The translations under genes and the position numbers were made by a program. DNA of 64,000 bases from Mytilus californianus (taxonomy: Eukaryota > Mollusca > Bivalvia > Mytilida > Mytilidae): the NCBI RefSeq assembly GCF_021869535.1, contig NW_026262668.1:76855558-76919557 (forward strand). Direction: 5' to 3'. Below, piece by piece: positions 36,390-48,462 of this stretch. The notes under the pieces were generated by a model. That model ran no database searches. It saw nothing but the letters and a program-made list of their open reading frames with translations, and had not been told where the DNA came from. Numbering within the stretch: position 1 is the stretch's first letter; each line of letters opens with the position of its first letter.

Positions 36390-36720
36390 ACAGATCATAC
36401 GACTATACTGGTATCTGAAATTCTGAGACCGAGGAAACATGCTGTAAGTGAGTTGAAACATCGAAACAACCAACCAATTCGTGATGGTAAACACAAACTA
36501 ATGTAGTGTAAATTTCATTTGTTTTCCTCATAACTCTTTCGAGCAGTTTGTGTAAGGTGCACAACAACCATGTAAACGAAGCCCACAAAGTGTGGTCATG
36601 CACGAACGTGATGTATTAACTGAGATATGTAAACGCCATACTGCGGAACAGAGGATATGTTACTGGTGACAACTGGTTTTTTTATAATGTACTTATTCTT
36701 TAAACAGTCCTCTGTGGCTG
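36390..36720 (-). mobile_element. Decayed Penelope-like RT relic
   Basis: On the minus strand the sequence reads SNISSVPQYGVYISQLIHHV, corresponding to SNIPxAPAYGVYISQLIRY of the copy at 45950-46733, followed by frame-broken remnants (TTLVCVYHHELVG). It is much older than the other copies. Confidence 0.65.
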
Positions 36721-38094
36721 ATACATTACATTGCGGTTTTTTTTTAATGTCAATTGGGCATGAATTATTTAGTGCAGTTTCTGTGATAATATCGATCAAA
36801 ATCAACATGAATCGACTGCTCGATACAATCTGATGAAATAACAGATCGCGTAGATACGCTATGTTTACAATGATCTGGTGTGATCTTTGATGATTTATGT
36901 TTCTTATTAGGATATCGTTGAGAATTGCTGCTTACATGGAAGATTTTGAACCGAATGTTTGTAATGGTAGGATTGGAAGATATAACAGACAAATTCAGAT
37001 AATTTGATTTGTTCATAATAAAATTATTGCACAGAGTATACATTAAATGTATCTACATACGTTTTACAGGATGAGGAATATATTTTAACCAACCAACACG
37101 ATAAAGGTTTTGGAGGCAAACAGTTTAACATATGAATAAACACCGATTTAGGGTATACGTCAATGGCACAGACACCCAACTAAACAAATTAGATGAGAAA
37201 ACTCCGAACTCCTTAACAAACTGGCTTAAACTGTAAAAACATGTCTATCTAATACAAGTGATATCAAAGAAACTTAATGGAAAACCTTAAGAAAATCTTG
37301 ATTTGGCAAATAGTCCACCATATACCAGCATTTTATGATACAACAACATATTATATAACTTAAAGGGCACCAAACAGCGAAATTAATGAGATATTGAGGT
37401 AATTAACTACTTATCTTTGTTTGAGTTATGCATGGTGGTATCAATTTTATGTAGAATATACGTATTCGTTTCAAAAGGAGTAAAAATCCTAGGCAGTGTA
37501 TTAACAGTATATTAAGATGGAGAGAGGCCAGACTTTTTTTTAATTTGATCTCAAATTTCTATTTCTCAACCTTTTCTACTAATACATAAATGACGTTTCC
37601 CAAGATTCGTACCTCACCTTTAACCAATGTTTTGAACACACACAACATATCAATACAGACTGCTGTTGAACAATTTCACAGTGATCAGAAAACAATTTCT
37701 CACAAAACATAATTTTTTTACATAGAGAAACAAGTTGAGCTCATAAGGGCTTTATGACATTATGAGATTGTTTAATATTTAAGAAAACGCGTACAAGTTT
37801 ATCATAAAATTTTTGAAAATTTTAACGATAGCTGAATAATTTACGAGCAACTCTTGATGACATTTAACCTTTATATTTCTAAATGAGAATTTCAGTCCAT
37901 ATAATTTAAACCATTTGCCACGAAGCAATGTTTCAAGAAAAACAACATTTATCTTGTGGGTTGTAAAACGGGAACTAATTTAGAGGTTTTTTTTATATCT
38001 TAATACGTTAGTTCAGATTTAGTGAATTTCGCAATAAGGGAACTAATTGAATATTCGTTTACAGATCAACAATGGCGAATCTTTCAGATTTTCT
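36721..38094. other. Intron of gene B: no gene seen
   Basis: A minus-strand ORF at 36765-37043 may be further decayed retroelement sequence, but I see no diagnostic motif. The rest is unassigned. Confidence 0.45.
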
Positions 38095-39990
38095 ACTGGT
38101 TCGTAGCAAGTACATGTACAAGTACATTACATTTTTTCTGACAATTTACATACATATTATTTTTATTCTGCAGAAGACAAACCATTATTTGAATACCGGT
38201 CATCTGTTTGCTATAGGGTTAACTTTCTTGCTATGGTTACTCATGATTTAGAAAACCCCTACAGACCTTTTATGAAATAAAGAAAGACTACTACTATTTC
38301 CATATTAAGTAACACCATGTCTGTGCTGTTCTGGTAATAGAAAATATTTGAACTTTAATTCTTGTCTTTTTTGGCTTTTTGGGACATTATGGTCCCTGGA
38401 GACTATCCGTACCCAAAAATTTCTAGAATGAAATAGAATTTCATCAAAACAGCTGTTCTTCAAGAATATTTGATAGTTGAAAAAGTTACAGTACAATGGA
38501 GAAATACTAGAATTTATATAAACAGCAAATTTCATGAGACTGAAATAGTGAAAAACTGTGGGTTTTATGGTAACCTCCATTACTTGCTGCTTTGGAAAAT
38601 TCAAATGCCTCTGTTTCCATAGCAACCATATATAATTGGTCTGAAAAGTATTTTTTTCTTTATAACATGTTATTTAGATGATTTATGCAAGTTTTCATCA
38701 AAATCTGAGACTATCATGTTTTGGTCACTGCCTGATCCGTAGGCAGACTGGCACTTAATTACAGAATAAAATATTTAAGCCATAACATACAATTAAATTG
38801 AGAATGGAAATGGGGAATGTGTCAAAGAGACAACAACCCGAATAAAGCAGAAAACAGCCGAAGGAAGCCAATGGGTCTTCAACACGGTGGGAAAATCTGT
38901 TTTGCTAGATTGTAAGGTGGTTTTTTATACCCTGCTTTTAACTACAAGCATGACAAGTTCCATTATAAGATATAATAATTTCTAATGTTATACTATTAAA
39001 ATGCTTATAAAGATATAGTTGATATGTTTGGTATAAAAAACCATTGTAGTTAGTTTGTTCTGCATTCAACCTTTTTGTGCTCAATTTGATATTAGATATA
39101 TATATATATATGCCTGTAAATCACATACTAATGATTACAGAAAATGTTACATTGAATTGGTTGCTATGGTTACCCAATTCTTTAATTGAATATTTTTCGT
39201 TATGAATAAAATTGACTGCTTGATGTTCGATATAACTTACAGTAAAATTTAAAGCCTTTTGAAAAAAAAAATTATCAAATTTTGATTTGATTTTCATAAA
39301 AAGTTAGAAATCTTACTTATTCCGATTTGATTACCACATCAATCATTTTTTTAAATATGTTTCTAAACAAAATTTACTTTCTATTGATCATAATTGGATT
39401 AAACAATGTTTTTAAACAAGAATAAACCAGTGTTTGTATTTGACTTAACTATCTGTTTTAATATGATTTTAAAAGTATCTAAGAAATAAGAGTTTTGAAA
39501 ATTTGAGATTTTTTCCATGTTTTGTTTATTTACAGTATTCCTGTATATGATTTGCCCATTGATTTTATTTTTGTTTTTTAAAGACTTATGATTGTACTAG
39601 TAAATGAAACTACACACAGACCTGAGAGTTGCTGCACTTTCTTTCAAATAGCATTTAAAATTACTATTCTCTGCACATTTTTCCTGAAATCGACAAGAGC
39701 CGTTTTGGCCTCTTATGACAAGACCTTTTGCAAATCAGTGTTTCATGGTAAAATTGAAACCAATTGTGATTTTAAACAATTGCTATATCAGATTGACAAC
39801 ATATATTTAAAAGGAAGAAATAAGCTGCTGGCATATTTATGTCAGGAAAAGTCTTGTTTTGCACTATTTTGAAGGTGAAAAAGTCCTCATTTTAGAAAAA
39901 AAATCTACTTTCGTGGTTACCATGGCAACCATACATCATTGGGATAAAATATGTTCCATTTTTGTTCTTATATGGAGTACTTGGATAAAA
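38095..39990. other. Region with repeated CCATRGCAAC-type motifs
   Basis: Four RFX X-box-like words occur: TTGCTATGGTTACTC near 38228, TTCCATAGCAACC near 38616, GGTTGCTATGGTTACCC near 39160 and GTTACCATGGCAAC at 39916-39929. ORFs at 38305-38625 (-) and 39588-39872 (+) have no recognisable product. The region may be an old transposable element. Confidence 0.4.
38795..38900 (-). repeat. Retroelement tail T2, short minus-strand piece
   Basis: AATTGAGAATGGAAATGGGG, TGTCAAAGAGACAACAACCC and AAAACAGCCGAAGG are the reverse complement of the ends of the tails at 47140-47665 and 51500-52020. Confidence 0.75.
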
Positions 39991-40009
39991 TACAATTGTT
40001 TCATCAATA

Positions 40010-40440
40010 TCTGAAAAAGAGGGGCGAAAGATACATGAGGGACATTCAAACTCATATGTCGAAAATAAACAGACAACGCCATGGCTAAAAAAGAAAAAGA
40101 CCAATTATAGACAAACAATAGTACACAAAACACAACATAGAAAACTAAAGACTGAGCAAAACGAACCCCACCAAAAACTGGGGGTGATCTCAGGTGCTCC
40201 GGAAGGGTAAGCAGATTCTGCTCCAACATGTGGCACCCGTCGTGTTGCTCATGTTATTACAAACCCGGTAATAAGTCTAATTCGGCAGGATACATTCGGG
40301 AAAAGGGTACGGGATTGTAGTTACGACATTATGAACATATCCGTTATAATCAGTGAAACGGATATTCCATAACGGTCAACCAACTCGTGATGGCGTCCGT
40401 AAAACTTACGAAGGGATGACTTCAACTTTACACTTGTAAC
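40010..40440 (-). mobile_element. Penelope-like element 3' tail (copy 2)
   Basis: The tail words GACAACGCCATGGCTAAA, CACCCAAAACTG-like GGGGGTGATCTCAGGTGCTC and ACGGATATTCCATAACGG match 24240-24600 and 45650-46020. Only the tail and the last part of the coding region remain. Confidence 0.75.
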
Positions 40441-41330
40441 TCTTTACTATGCGTGCTGGACCCCTTAAGAATATTTCTGGTGATTACAGAGAATTGCTCT
40501 TAATAATTTTGTCAACCCTTCATAGAATTTTACGAAATTTAAACAGATGCTTCTTTGTGAAAAAAAAACAGTATCCAGACCAATCGTTTAATCCCTCCTC
40601 TCATTTTGTTGTATTTTACGGATAAATAGAAATAGTTTTTGTTTCCATTTAAAATCAAGATACAGGCTTTCGTAAAAGTTTCTTCGATAACTTTTTAATA
40701 CTTTTATAGAATTTCATAAACCGTTGTCAGAAGCATTAATATGATTAAGAAAACAACGTCTTTATCACAATTTTTTATTATTTTTTTTATCTTAAAGTAT
40801 TTTATTTATCATTTACATTTACATAGAGTTTCTGTGATTTTGTTTAAACATCAATAACTGTGTTAAATCATGATCAAGTTATTAGACGTATCATTTCATT
40901 GTTATCACAATTTAATGGTTTTCTAACAACTCTTCATAATACATGGGAACCAAAGTTAAACATTAATTTCTCCACCGAAAGTAGATAGACTCTCGCTTTG
41001 TGGAACAATTTGTTACGATAATAATGGGTCTTCCTAAGTAATGAAACTAGACTAGCCTAAATATAAATAAGAAGATATGGTATGCATGTATACCGGTCTT
41101 CCTGTAGCATTTGCTTAATGGTAATTTAATTTTTATAAATTCACTTTTTAGTAACACACTTTTTTCAAAGTTTTCATAAATGTTTAGTAAACAATAAATT
41201 AACTGAATAATATAGGGCTCTATATATTTAGTTTTCAGACTTTTAATTTAATTTTTATTACTATTTTTAATGTTATTTTTATCTGTTACAAATAATTACA
41301 GGAATTATTATTTTGACTGTTATTTTTCAG
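40441..41330. other. Intron of gene B before the 90-nt exon
   Basis: AT-rich. No repeats or coding content recognised. Confidence 0.5.
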
Positions 41331-41420
41331 GTTAAAAACATTAAAGTTCAAAGAAAGTTCCATTTTATGACAAGCAGTGTCAATCCATCAGAAATAAGTG
41401 ACCCTAAATTCTGGAATATT
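41331..41420 (+). pseudogene. Gene B exon: end of pro-domain and start of catalytic domain
   Basis: A clean acceptor (TTATTTTTCAG) and donor (GTAAGT) bracket exactly 30 codons, phase 0 to phase 0: VKNIKVQRKFHF, then SDPKFWNI. The last part resembles the NDPxWxxQWYL segment that opens the convertase catalytic domain. The basic KVQRK stretch lies where the primary cleavage site would be expected, but no RxKR consensus is present. Confidence 0.7.
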
Positions 41421-41719
41421 GTAAGTGAAATGGTTTTAATTTCAGTTAGAAGTGATCAGTGATGAGTAAATACTTTTTAAATTGATAAGAGATTGTTGTG
41501 TTATTTTCAATGAGACTGGAACAACGTAGACATTTATACATGTACTTAAACGATTGGTAATTAAATGAAATATATATTTGCAATTGTCCTCTAAACAGTT
41601 TATTTTATTATATAATGGAAGTCTAAATTAAAGCACACGTGTAAATGAAGTAATAAAATGTTCACTCAACTATTTATTTTCAAACGCATAAGAAGTATAG
41701 TATGTGTTATTTCATTTAT

Positions 41720-42015
41720 TATAGCACTGGGTCGATACGTCTTCTGGTAGACTATAAGTCCTCGAGGATATCATCAGCTCAGTAGTCAGTGCTTTGGTAC
41801 ATGCATGATTTAAAACATATCTTTCTATTTATTAATTTAGACATTATTAGGAAACTAAGGTTCCAAATGTCACAAGCAAAGTTGACCTTAAATGGACTTT
41901 TCTATTATTGCTAGGTCCTTTTTGGTCATATTGCTTGTCACATATTTCGATTTCTTATACTTATTTGTTTTTGAATAAGTGAGTTTAAGCGTTTTTGATA
42001 CAAATGAATCCAGAA
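41720..42015. repeat. MITE-like repeat M1, copy
   Basis: GCACTGGGTCGATACG, CTTCTGGTAGACTA and GAGGATATCATCAGCTCAGT resemble the reverse complement of 54570-54655. The following CCTTTTTGGTCATATTGC and GAATCCAGAAAATCGCA resemble 60298-60400. The copy is diverged. Confidence 0.6.
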
Positions 42016-42239
42016 AATCGCATACAATTTATCTCAGTGTTATCTTAATTTTTTTACTGTGCTAGCTTACAAAAAATCGTCACATTTTTATCTAATTCTC
42101 CATCGCTAGATTTACGAAATAGTCATTTGAAGTAAACGAGGAAAATCACCCTTATATGACAAAATATACCAATTTTATTTATTTTCGTTGATTGTCTTTT
42201 ATTTCATTATTACTTAAGAATTGAATGTTTCTTTCTGAA

Positions 42240-42349
42240 AATACATTTGGGGTGTAAAAGCGTTGACCGACGTACATTTTGTATGAAGCGCGGAAGCGTT
42301 TCATTCTAAAAATGTACGCACGGTCAACGCTTTTATAACCCTATGAAAT
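42240..42349. repeat. 110-bp palindrome
   Basis: GTAAAAGCGTTGACCG on the left pairs with CGGTCAACGCTTTTATA on the right, and GTACATTTT with AAATGTAC further in, around GAAGCGCGGAAGCGTTTC. Confidence 0.8.
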
Positions 42350-42929
42350 TACTAAAAGAAGCATTCAATACTTATAATTACATTTTTTCGATATGATCAT
42401 GAAAACACGATTACTATCAAGTTTTTGTTTTATTTACCTGTGCACTTTATTGTGGAAACGTGTGTCATCATGTATGTTACAATTCGTGCAATTCATTTTG
42501 AAATGAAGAATGACGCGAGATTATTGTTAGCCAATCAAAATAACGTATAATAATGAAACATACATCTAATGTAATAATAATGAAATACAATGATTTTCCA
42601 GACAATGAAAAACGATATTTCGCCTTTGAAATTAATCCTCCAATTAACGACAAAATGCGATGTTATTTAGAACGGTATCAACAACGCTGCATCAACACGA
42701 AGAGAAACTAATGTAGTTTCTGCCTTTTACTAATTGAAATTACAAATCAACGTAATAAAACGAATAATCAAAATATTCAGATATCGAAACGTATTCAACT
42801 TGTAACAAAATAGTACTTAAAATTCAGTCATGTGCTACGCTCACTGTAGGTTATTTAAGTCTTTCCTACACTGTAAGACATGTCGTTTGTTGGTGTGGTT
42901 AATAGGTGTTTCTCGTTTCTCGTTTTTTA
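42350..42929. other. Unassigned intron sequence
   Basis: No ORF or repeat recognised. Confidence 0.5.
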
Positions 42930-43140
42930 TATAGATTAGACCGTTGGTTTTCCTGTTTGAATTGTTTTACACTAGTCATTTTGAGGGGGCCCTTTATAGC
43001 TTGTTCTTCGGTGTGAGCCAAGGCTCCGTGATGAAGGCCGTACTTCGACCTATTATTGTTACATTTCTATACATTGTGACTGGAGAGTTGTCTCATTGGC
43101 ACTCATACCACATCTTCTTATTTATATATAATGTATGGAC
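42930..43140 (+). repeat. Retroelement 3' tail
   Basis: TAGACCGTTGGTTTTCCTG, GGGGCCCTTTATAGCTTG, GTGAGCCAAGGCTCCGTGAT and GTTGTCTCATTGGCACTC, in order, are the standard bivalve retroelement 3' end. The 137-codon ORF overlapping it (42944-43357) is a by-product. Confidence 0.7.
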
Positions 43141-43615
43141 ATGGAAGATTATGAAAACGATTATAAGGAAATGGGTTTTTTTTTTTAAAAGACAATATTT
43201 GCAAAAATTAATTCAACCAGGTTTCGATCCACTCTTGTCGCCTCCGATACAGTCCTTTAATGCTTCTTACACCATTACACCACACACCATTACACCATAT
43301 CCCGTACCCTATACAGTTTACAGTTTTAATATTAACAGAGCAGTTAAATTAGCTTGAGTGAAGTTTTATCTGCTTAAGTTGTAACCTTGGTTACATTTGT
43401 GAAAAAATATCTTTTCTTCATGAAATGGACTAAATTATGAAAACATAGCGTAACATTCATGGCGCATTTCTGTGTGTAATTATTCAAAACAAAACCATAT
43501 GTCAGCGTATGTCACCACTTTTTTGGATCTTGGAAATATAATTTCGTGCAGATAGGTCTGAGGATAAATTTCTTCCTAAATGCTTGAAAAAGCATCTACT
43601 TTTTTTTAAATTTAG

Positions 43616-43772
43616 GAATAACTGCAGTGTGTATATTTACAATATAAATATAAAAGCACATGGAAATATTTTCTTAAGTATTATTCGAAAAGGCTTTCAA
43701 ATTTTCAAAATTTTGATGGAGAATGACGGATACTATAAACAAGCTCCATTCAAAGATGGTCATACCACCATT
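43616..43772 (+). pseudogene. Possible decayed catalytic-Asp exon of gene B
   Basis: After a T-rich acceptor (AAATTTAG) the frame reads HGNIFLSIIRKGFQIFKILM and ENDGYY. The pattern G-N-hydrophobic-S-I-I-x-x-G-hydrophobic-Q resembles the convertase Asp motif (GKGVxVxIxDDGxQ), with RK where DD is required. The acceptor phase (2) does not match the upstream exon (0), no good donor is seen and a TAA follows at 43773. Either this is a strongly decayed exon or a chance resemblance. Confidence 0.3.
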
Positions 43773-43774
43773 TA

Positions 43775-44629
43775 AATACAATTTCTATAAAACAGAATTC
43801 TGCATAACTGTTTTGTCCTGATTTTTTTTTTATAAAAGTGGTAAATTTAGAACAGGTTAGTATTTTGTCGCCTGTGTAAGTAAAATACTACCACTTTTCA
43901 TTTATGTATGTAGTGATCGTATTCAGCGGAATATAACGACTTAAATATTCGGGTTAGCATGGTCGGAATATGAGTATCACTTTTGGAGATTACAAATTTG
44001 CCCGTAATATTATGGTATATATGTATTAGTCATCGTATTAAATTTTTATTTTTATTATAACTTTTGTTTCAATTTACTTATCTTTATAAAATCATGATTT
44101 AAAAAAAGAACTTGCATTTTATTTGAATGAGCATTACAAATATTGAAACAAACTGTTCCTTAAAAACAACACAAATGTTAAGAATGAATCTTAGAAATCT
44201 GGTCGTGTGTGTTTCTGCAAAATTTCCAAGTTCTCACTGGATGTGGTTTTCATTGCAACACTTTTTACCAGAGTTTGACACGGTTGTTTTTTTTTCAAAA
44301 TCTATTCTTTAAAAATTTTCTACAAGACTTGGTATACAAACAGTGATGTGCCAGTTACTTAACACAATGTTTTTTATTTATTTTTTTTATTTTAGTATAA
44401 TTTTGATAAGCGTTATCATTTAATCGGAATTAAAAGTCTAGCTTATAATGCCTTTTTTTAAGTCCACTTTTTTATTTTTTCCAGCACATGTTTGATTGTC
44501 AATCAGACAAGCTTGTTATAATGTGGCTGTAATGTGCTATAATGGCGTTACATGTAAGAAGCCTAAAAATAACGATTTTTTTTATATTCGGGCTGAAATA
44601 TATATATATATTTGGTTACTCTAAATATC
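43775..44629. other. Unassigned intron sequence
   Basis: AT-rich, with a 61-codon ORF (44127-44312) that has no recognisable motif. Confidence 0.5.
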
Positions 44630-44770
44630 AGCAAAACAATGTTAAATCTGCAGAAGCAAATTTTTGTTCTTTCCTCGCCGGGATTGGAACTCATGCTATT
44701 GGAATATCGAGACAACACCGCCTGCACTGTGTCCAGCGCTCTAGACCACTCGGTCACCTAGATTGAACAT
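44630..44770 (-). repeat. tRNA-derived SINE, minus copy
   Basis: Reverse complement of the SINE head at 5075-5200: CCTCGCCGGGATTGGAACTC (B-box region reversed), CGCCTGCACTGTGTCCAGCG and CTCTAGACCACTCGGTCACC (A-box region reversed). The tail (AAACAATGTTAAATCTGCAG) follows the same order. Two ORFs here, one on each strand, are incidental. Confidence 0.75.
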
Positions 44771-45044
44771 GCGTTTTGTTAAAATATACTTGAATTATAC
44801 TTAGATTTTTGAATAAAATAAGAAATAAAATATAATTTGTACTGTTTTTATAAATTCATAATATAGGTAAGAGATGCGAACAGGTTTTCATCGCGCCTAC
44901 AACCATCCTGTTGTAAAATTGATACACAAATAGATAAATATTAAGAATAGTTCACGAACAGAGCGTGCAAGAGATTTAAAAGCAACAGTTAAGTTTCATT
45001 TGCAGAAAAATGTACCTTTTAACATAATTATTAATGTTGCATAA

Positions 45045-45215
45045 CTTAAAACAGGTTTTGTCGTTCAGCTTGTTGATATTGAATTAAATTCCACTATGCT
45101 GTTTTCGTTATGCGATTCATGATGATACTTGACTTTCATTTTCACTGTAGAGCGATTCATTTCTATTGTATATGCGATTCATTTCTATTGTATATGCAAT
45201 GCATTTTCACTGAAG
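45045..45215 (-). repeat. Interspersed repeat R1, copy 2
   Basis: AAATTCCACTATGCTG, CGTTATGCGATTCATG and CTTTCATTTTCACTGTAG match the reverse complement of about 1660-1750. A short unit, GCGATTCATTTCTATTGTAT, is tandemly duplicated here. Confidence 0.7.
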
Positions 45216-45554
45216 GAAATTAATTAATTTTCATCATATAAAGTCTTAATTCAGCCGAATCTCTAGCAAAATGTATGAAGTCATAAGGACTGATTATATA
45301 TGCATACATTGTGAGTGAAAGTCTGAGGTAATATAGCAATAAATTCCCTAAAAATAGCATTTATGGCTAATAAAGTCAATTCGATTTTCTCTAATAATTT
45401 GTCCAAATCTATATGTAGGATAAATTTTATCCTTTCCCATGACACACCATCATTGAATACATATATCTTGGACAGTGAAGCCAATCCACGTCACCGAAAA
45501 AGCAAAGTTTTCGGTTTCGGTCTAAATCTACATCACATACTAATAAAACGTCAT

Positions 45555-46875
45555 TGGAGCTATTTTCCTAATGCTTGCAGATTAAAGGTGTGGTTGGCTT
45601 GCTTGCTTTGTTTGTATAAAAGTGTAAAAGATCATCTAACTCACCAATAAGGGAGGGACGAAAGATACCAGAGGGACAGTCAAACTCATAGATCGAAAAC
45701 AAATTGACAACGCCATGGCCAAAAATAAAAAGACAAACAGACAAATAATAGTACAGATGACACAACATAGAAAACTAAAGACTAAGCAACACGAACCCCA
45801 CCAAAAACTGGGGGTGATCTCAGGTGCTCCGGAAGGGTAAGTAGATCCTGCTCCACATGTGGCACCCGTCGTGTTGCTTATGTTATTACAAATCCGGTAA
45901 ATAGTCTAATTCGGTAAGTCACATTCATGAAAAGGGAAGGGTATTGTAGTTACAACATAAGGAACATATCCGATATCATCTGTGAAACGGTTATTCCATA
46001 ACGGTCAACCAACTCGTGATGGCGTCCGTAAAATTTACGAAGGGATGATTTCAACTTCACCATTTGGAACTCTTGGCTTAATAGCTTCCTTGTGAGCAGC
46101 AATCCTCTATCAAGGAAATCATGATAGGAAACACAAACCCGGGAATATCGTATCAATTGGGAGATATATACTCCGTATGCAGGCGCTGCTGGAATGTTGC
46201 TACATAGAAATGGAAAGTTCACAATTGGGAAGCTGAAATCATCTCTTTTGTCGTAAAGTTTTGTTTTCAACCGACCCTCATTGTCAATTTCTAGATGTAA
46301 GTCAAGATATGAGGCAGACTTAACTGTATCTGTAGTATCCTTTATCTCTAGCTCGATGGGATAGATTCGTTCAACATAGTCACCAAATTTTGTATTATTT
46401 AGTGAGAGAACATCATCTATATAGCGGAACGTAGAGTTAAAGGATATTGCTAACTTCTTATCTTTCTTCCTAAGAAGTTCCTGTATGAAGTCAGCCTCAT
46501 AATAATAAAGAAACAAGTCGACAAGAAGAGGGGCACAATTGGTTCCCATTGGAATTCCGACAGTCTGTTGAAAAACACGTCCTCCAAACGTAACAAATAT
46601 GTTGTCAATCAAGAAATCAAGCATCATGATAATGTCAGTTTCAGAGAATTTTTTGTTTGAATCAGAGTGATTCTTTACAAAGTAGGATTTATCCCTCCCA
46701 AAGACAAGATACTTGTTTCTATGTTCGCCATTCTTTTAAATGAAACAAAGTAATACCAACTCTTTCAATTTTGCTTAAATATTGTAATTAAGTTTGAGCA
46801 AACATTTATACAAACAAAGCAAACAAGCAAACCAAACCTTTAAACTACAAGCATTAGGAAAATAGCTCTAATGGA
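45555..46875 (-). mobile_element. Penelope-like element fragment bracketed by inverted 70-bp repeats
   Basis: GGAGCTATTTTCCTAATGCT and GGTTGGCTTGCTTGCTTTG (45555-45615) recur inverted at 46790-46870. Between them, on the minus strand, lie an RT fragment (46730-45950) and its 3' tail (45949-45620), with GACTGTCCCTCTGGTATC and CGGAGCACCTGAGATCACC. Unusual terminal repeats are a feature of Penelope-like elements, but two independent insertions are also possible. It lies in the intron of gene B ahead of the His exon. Confidence 0.65.
45950..46730 (-). pseudogene. Reverse transcriptase fragment, Penelope-like (best copy)
   Basis: The ATG-started frame is 225 codons and stays open upstream for about 35 more (LVFGRDKSYF, FSETDIIMM). 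It contains QQTVGIPMGTNCAPLL and FRYIDDVLSLNN, the latter with the catalytic Asp pair of the RT palm, then SASYLDLHLEI, KLYDKRDDF, APAYGVYISQLIRYSR and KFYGRHHELVDRYG. The GxPMGxxxxP and YIDD wording fits Penelope-like RTs and not retroviral or LINE RTs. Fingers motifs upstream are missing and no GIY-YIG endonuclease follows, so it is incomplete. Confidence 0.8.
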
Positions 46876-47139
46876 TGCATCTTAGATAACAAAGAGCGTT
46901 CAAAATACGATCTTCATTTCACGATTGAGTGAGTGGTAACGTTTTCATCTCGCACTAATAATTGCCTTACATTTGACGCTTGGATGACTGGATATTTGAA
47001 ATTTCACATGCCATTGTATATACATCTTATACAGTAAAGAAAGCTTGAGTAACAATCGAGTCACCTTAATTTATGTTTGAATTTCTTACAAATTGTTGTA
47101 ACAAATAAGCAAATACGTAATTGTAAGAATACAAGGCTA
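46876..47139. other. Unassigned spacer
   Basis: No recognised feature. Confidence 0.5.
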
Positions 47140-47665
47140 TATGATGAAGACATAATCTTTCAATCAGTTTAATTGAGGTCTGGAGCTGGCATGTCAGTAA
47201 CTGCTAGTAGTCCTTTGTTAATTTATGTATCATTGTCATTTGTTTAGATTCTTTTGTTACTTTTTCTGACATCGGACTCGGGCTTCTTTTAAACTGAGCT
47301 TTACTGTGCGTATTGCTGTGTGTTTGTTTTTTCTACATTGGCTAGGGGTATAGGGGAGGGTTGAGATCTCAAAAACATGTTTAACCCCGCCGCATTTTTG
47401 CCCCTGTCCCAAGTCAGGAGCCACTGGCCTTTGTTAGTCTTGTATGATTTCTTTTATATATTTCGGAGTTTAGTATGACGTCCATTATTACTGAACTAGT
47501 ACATATTTTTGTTTAGGGGCCAGCTGAAGCATGCCTGCGGGTACGGGATTTTCTCGCTGTATTGGAGTCCCATTGGTGGCCTTCGGCTGTTTTCTGCTAT
47601 TTGGTCGGGTTGTTGTCTCTTTGACACATTCCCCATTTCCATTCTCAATTTTACCATATTAAATA
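47140..47665 (+). repeat. Retroelement tail T2, solo copy
   Basis: From GACATAATCTTTCAATCAG through GCATGTCAGTAACTGCTAGT, GACATCGGACTCGGGCTTC and GCCTTCGGCTGTTTTCTG to CACATTCCCCATTTCCATTC, it matches 51500-52020, where the same tail follows an RT relic. This copy has no coding part. The ORF at 47509-47691 is incidental. Confidence 0.8.
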
Positions 47666-47879
47666 CATTTTATTGTTATATATTTAAATAGTTCTATTGC
47701 ACGGTGTATAATCGCCGTACAGTTGATTCCGAACGTTAATCGGAGCATCGCGAAGCGATGTTGGTAGATAGACCGTCCTAATATTTTCACCAAAGACTAA
47801 TTGACGCACAGTTCAGTTAAGTATTCGATGTTTAAGAAAACAAAGTTTTTGCTCCCGACGGCATTTATATTATCTATAT

Positions 47880-48260
47880 TACATGAATACCCTGTGACTA
47901 TTTTAAATAGACAGGTCTGTGAATTACTTGTAAACATCGCAAAACAAACACTCTGTGTAACTCAAAATTGATTAAACTACAAATAAAGCATAATTGGTTG
48001 GCTCTTACACTAAGACCGTGCATTTTGTGATTTGTTGTTGTTTAAAATACATAATGCGAATGAGAAACCCGTTGTTATATTTTATTTGCAGACATTTAAT
48101 TGAAAAACTGACCTAAAGATTTCGGCATTGTAAGATTAATTCTCTTTGTATTTTGTTTGCTTTCATTGGTACCGTTCGTTGTTAATTCTTGTACTGTTCG
48201 TTGTGCGAAAGACTACCAATATGGTAGAAATGTGTATAAAACGGCGTGACAAATTTTCAA
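47880..48260. repeat. Interspersed repeat R1, copy 3 (rearranged)
   Basis: TTACTTGTAAACATCGC at 47931 is in the same orientation as 1098, whereas GTACCGTTCGTTGTTAATTC at 48167 is inverted relative to 925-965. ACGAACGGTAC words recur at 48718-48790, so the element may extend to about 48800. Confidence 0.6.
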
Positions 48261-48462
48261 AACTTTTTCAAGCGAGTACTTAAATTTTTCAAGGAAAATT
48301 CGCCATAAAGACACGTTATATTATGGATGTTCTACTCCAGTATATTTTCGGATCCAGGACACACTAAAAGCAAACTCATCAAAAATATTTGAATATACAT
48401 GATATGAACGTGTATCACATTAAGACGATGTGACGCATATCACCCCGACCTTTGTGTGATCT

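Noticed and set aside
38305-38625. A 106-codon minus-strand ORF.
   Set aside because: No domain, no splice context, and biased AT-rich composition; the region carries repeated CCATRGCAAC words.
42944-43357. A 137-codon ORF beginning with a hydrophobic stretch.
   Set aside because: Its first half is the standard retroelement 3' tail and its end is a low-complexity CACCATTACACC stretch.
45363-45650. A 95-codon ORF with RKSKVFGFGLNLHHIL, resembling the GFGLLD region of a convertase.
   Set aside because: It is out of order in gene B, has no matching splice sites, and its last third lies in the 70-bp repeat that also flanks the Penelope-like fragment at 46790-46870. Chance resemblance is more likely.
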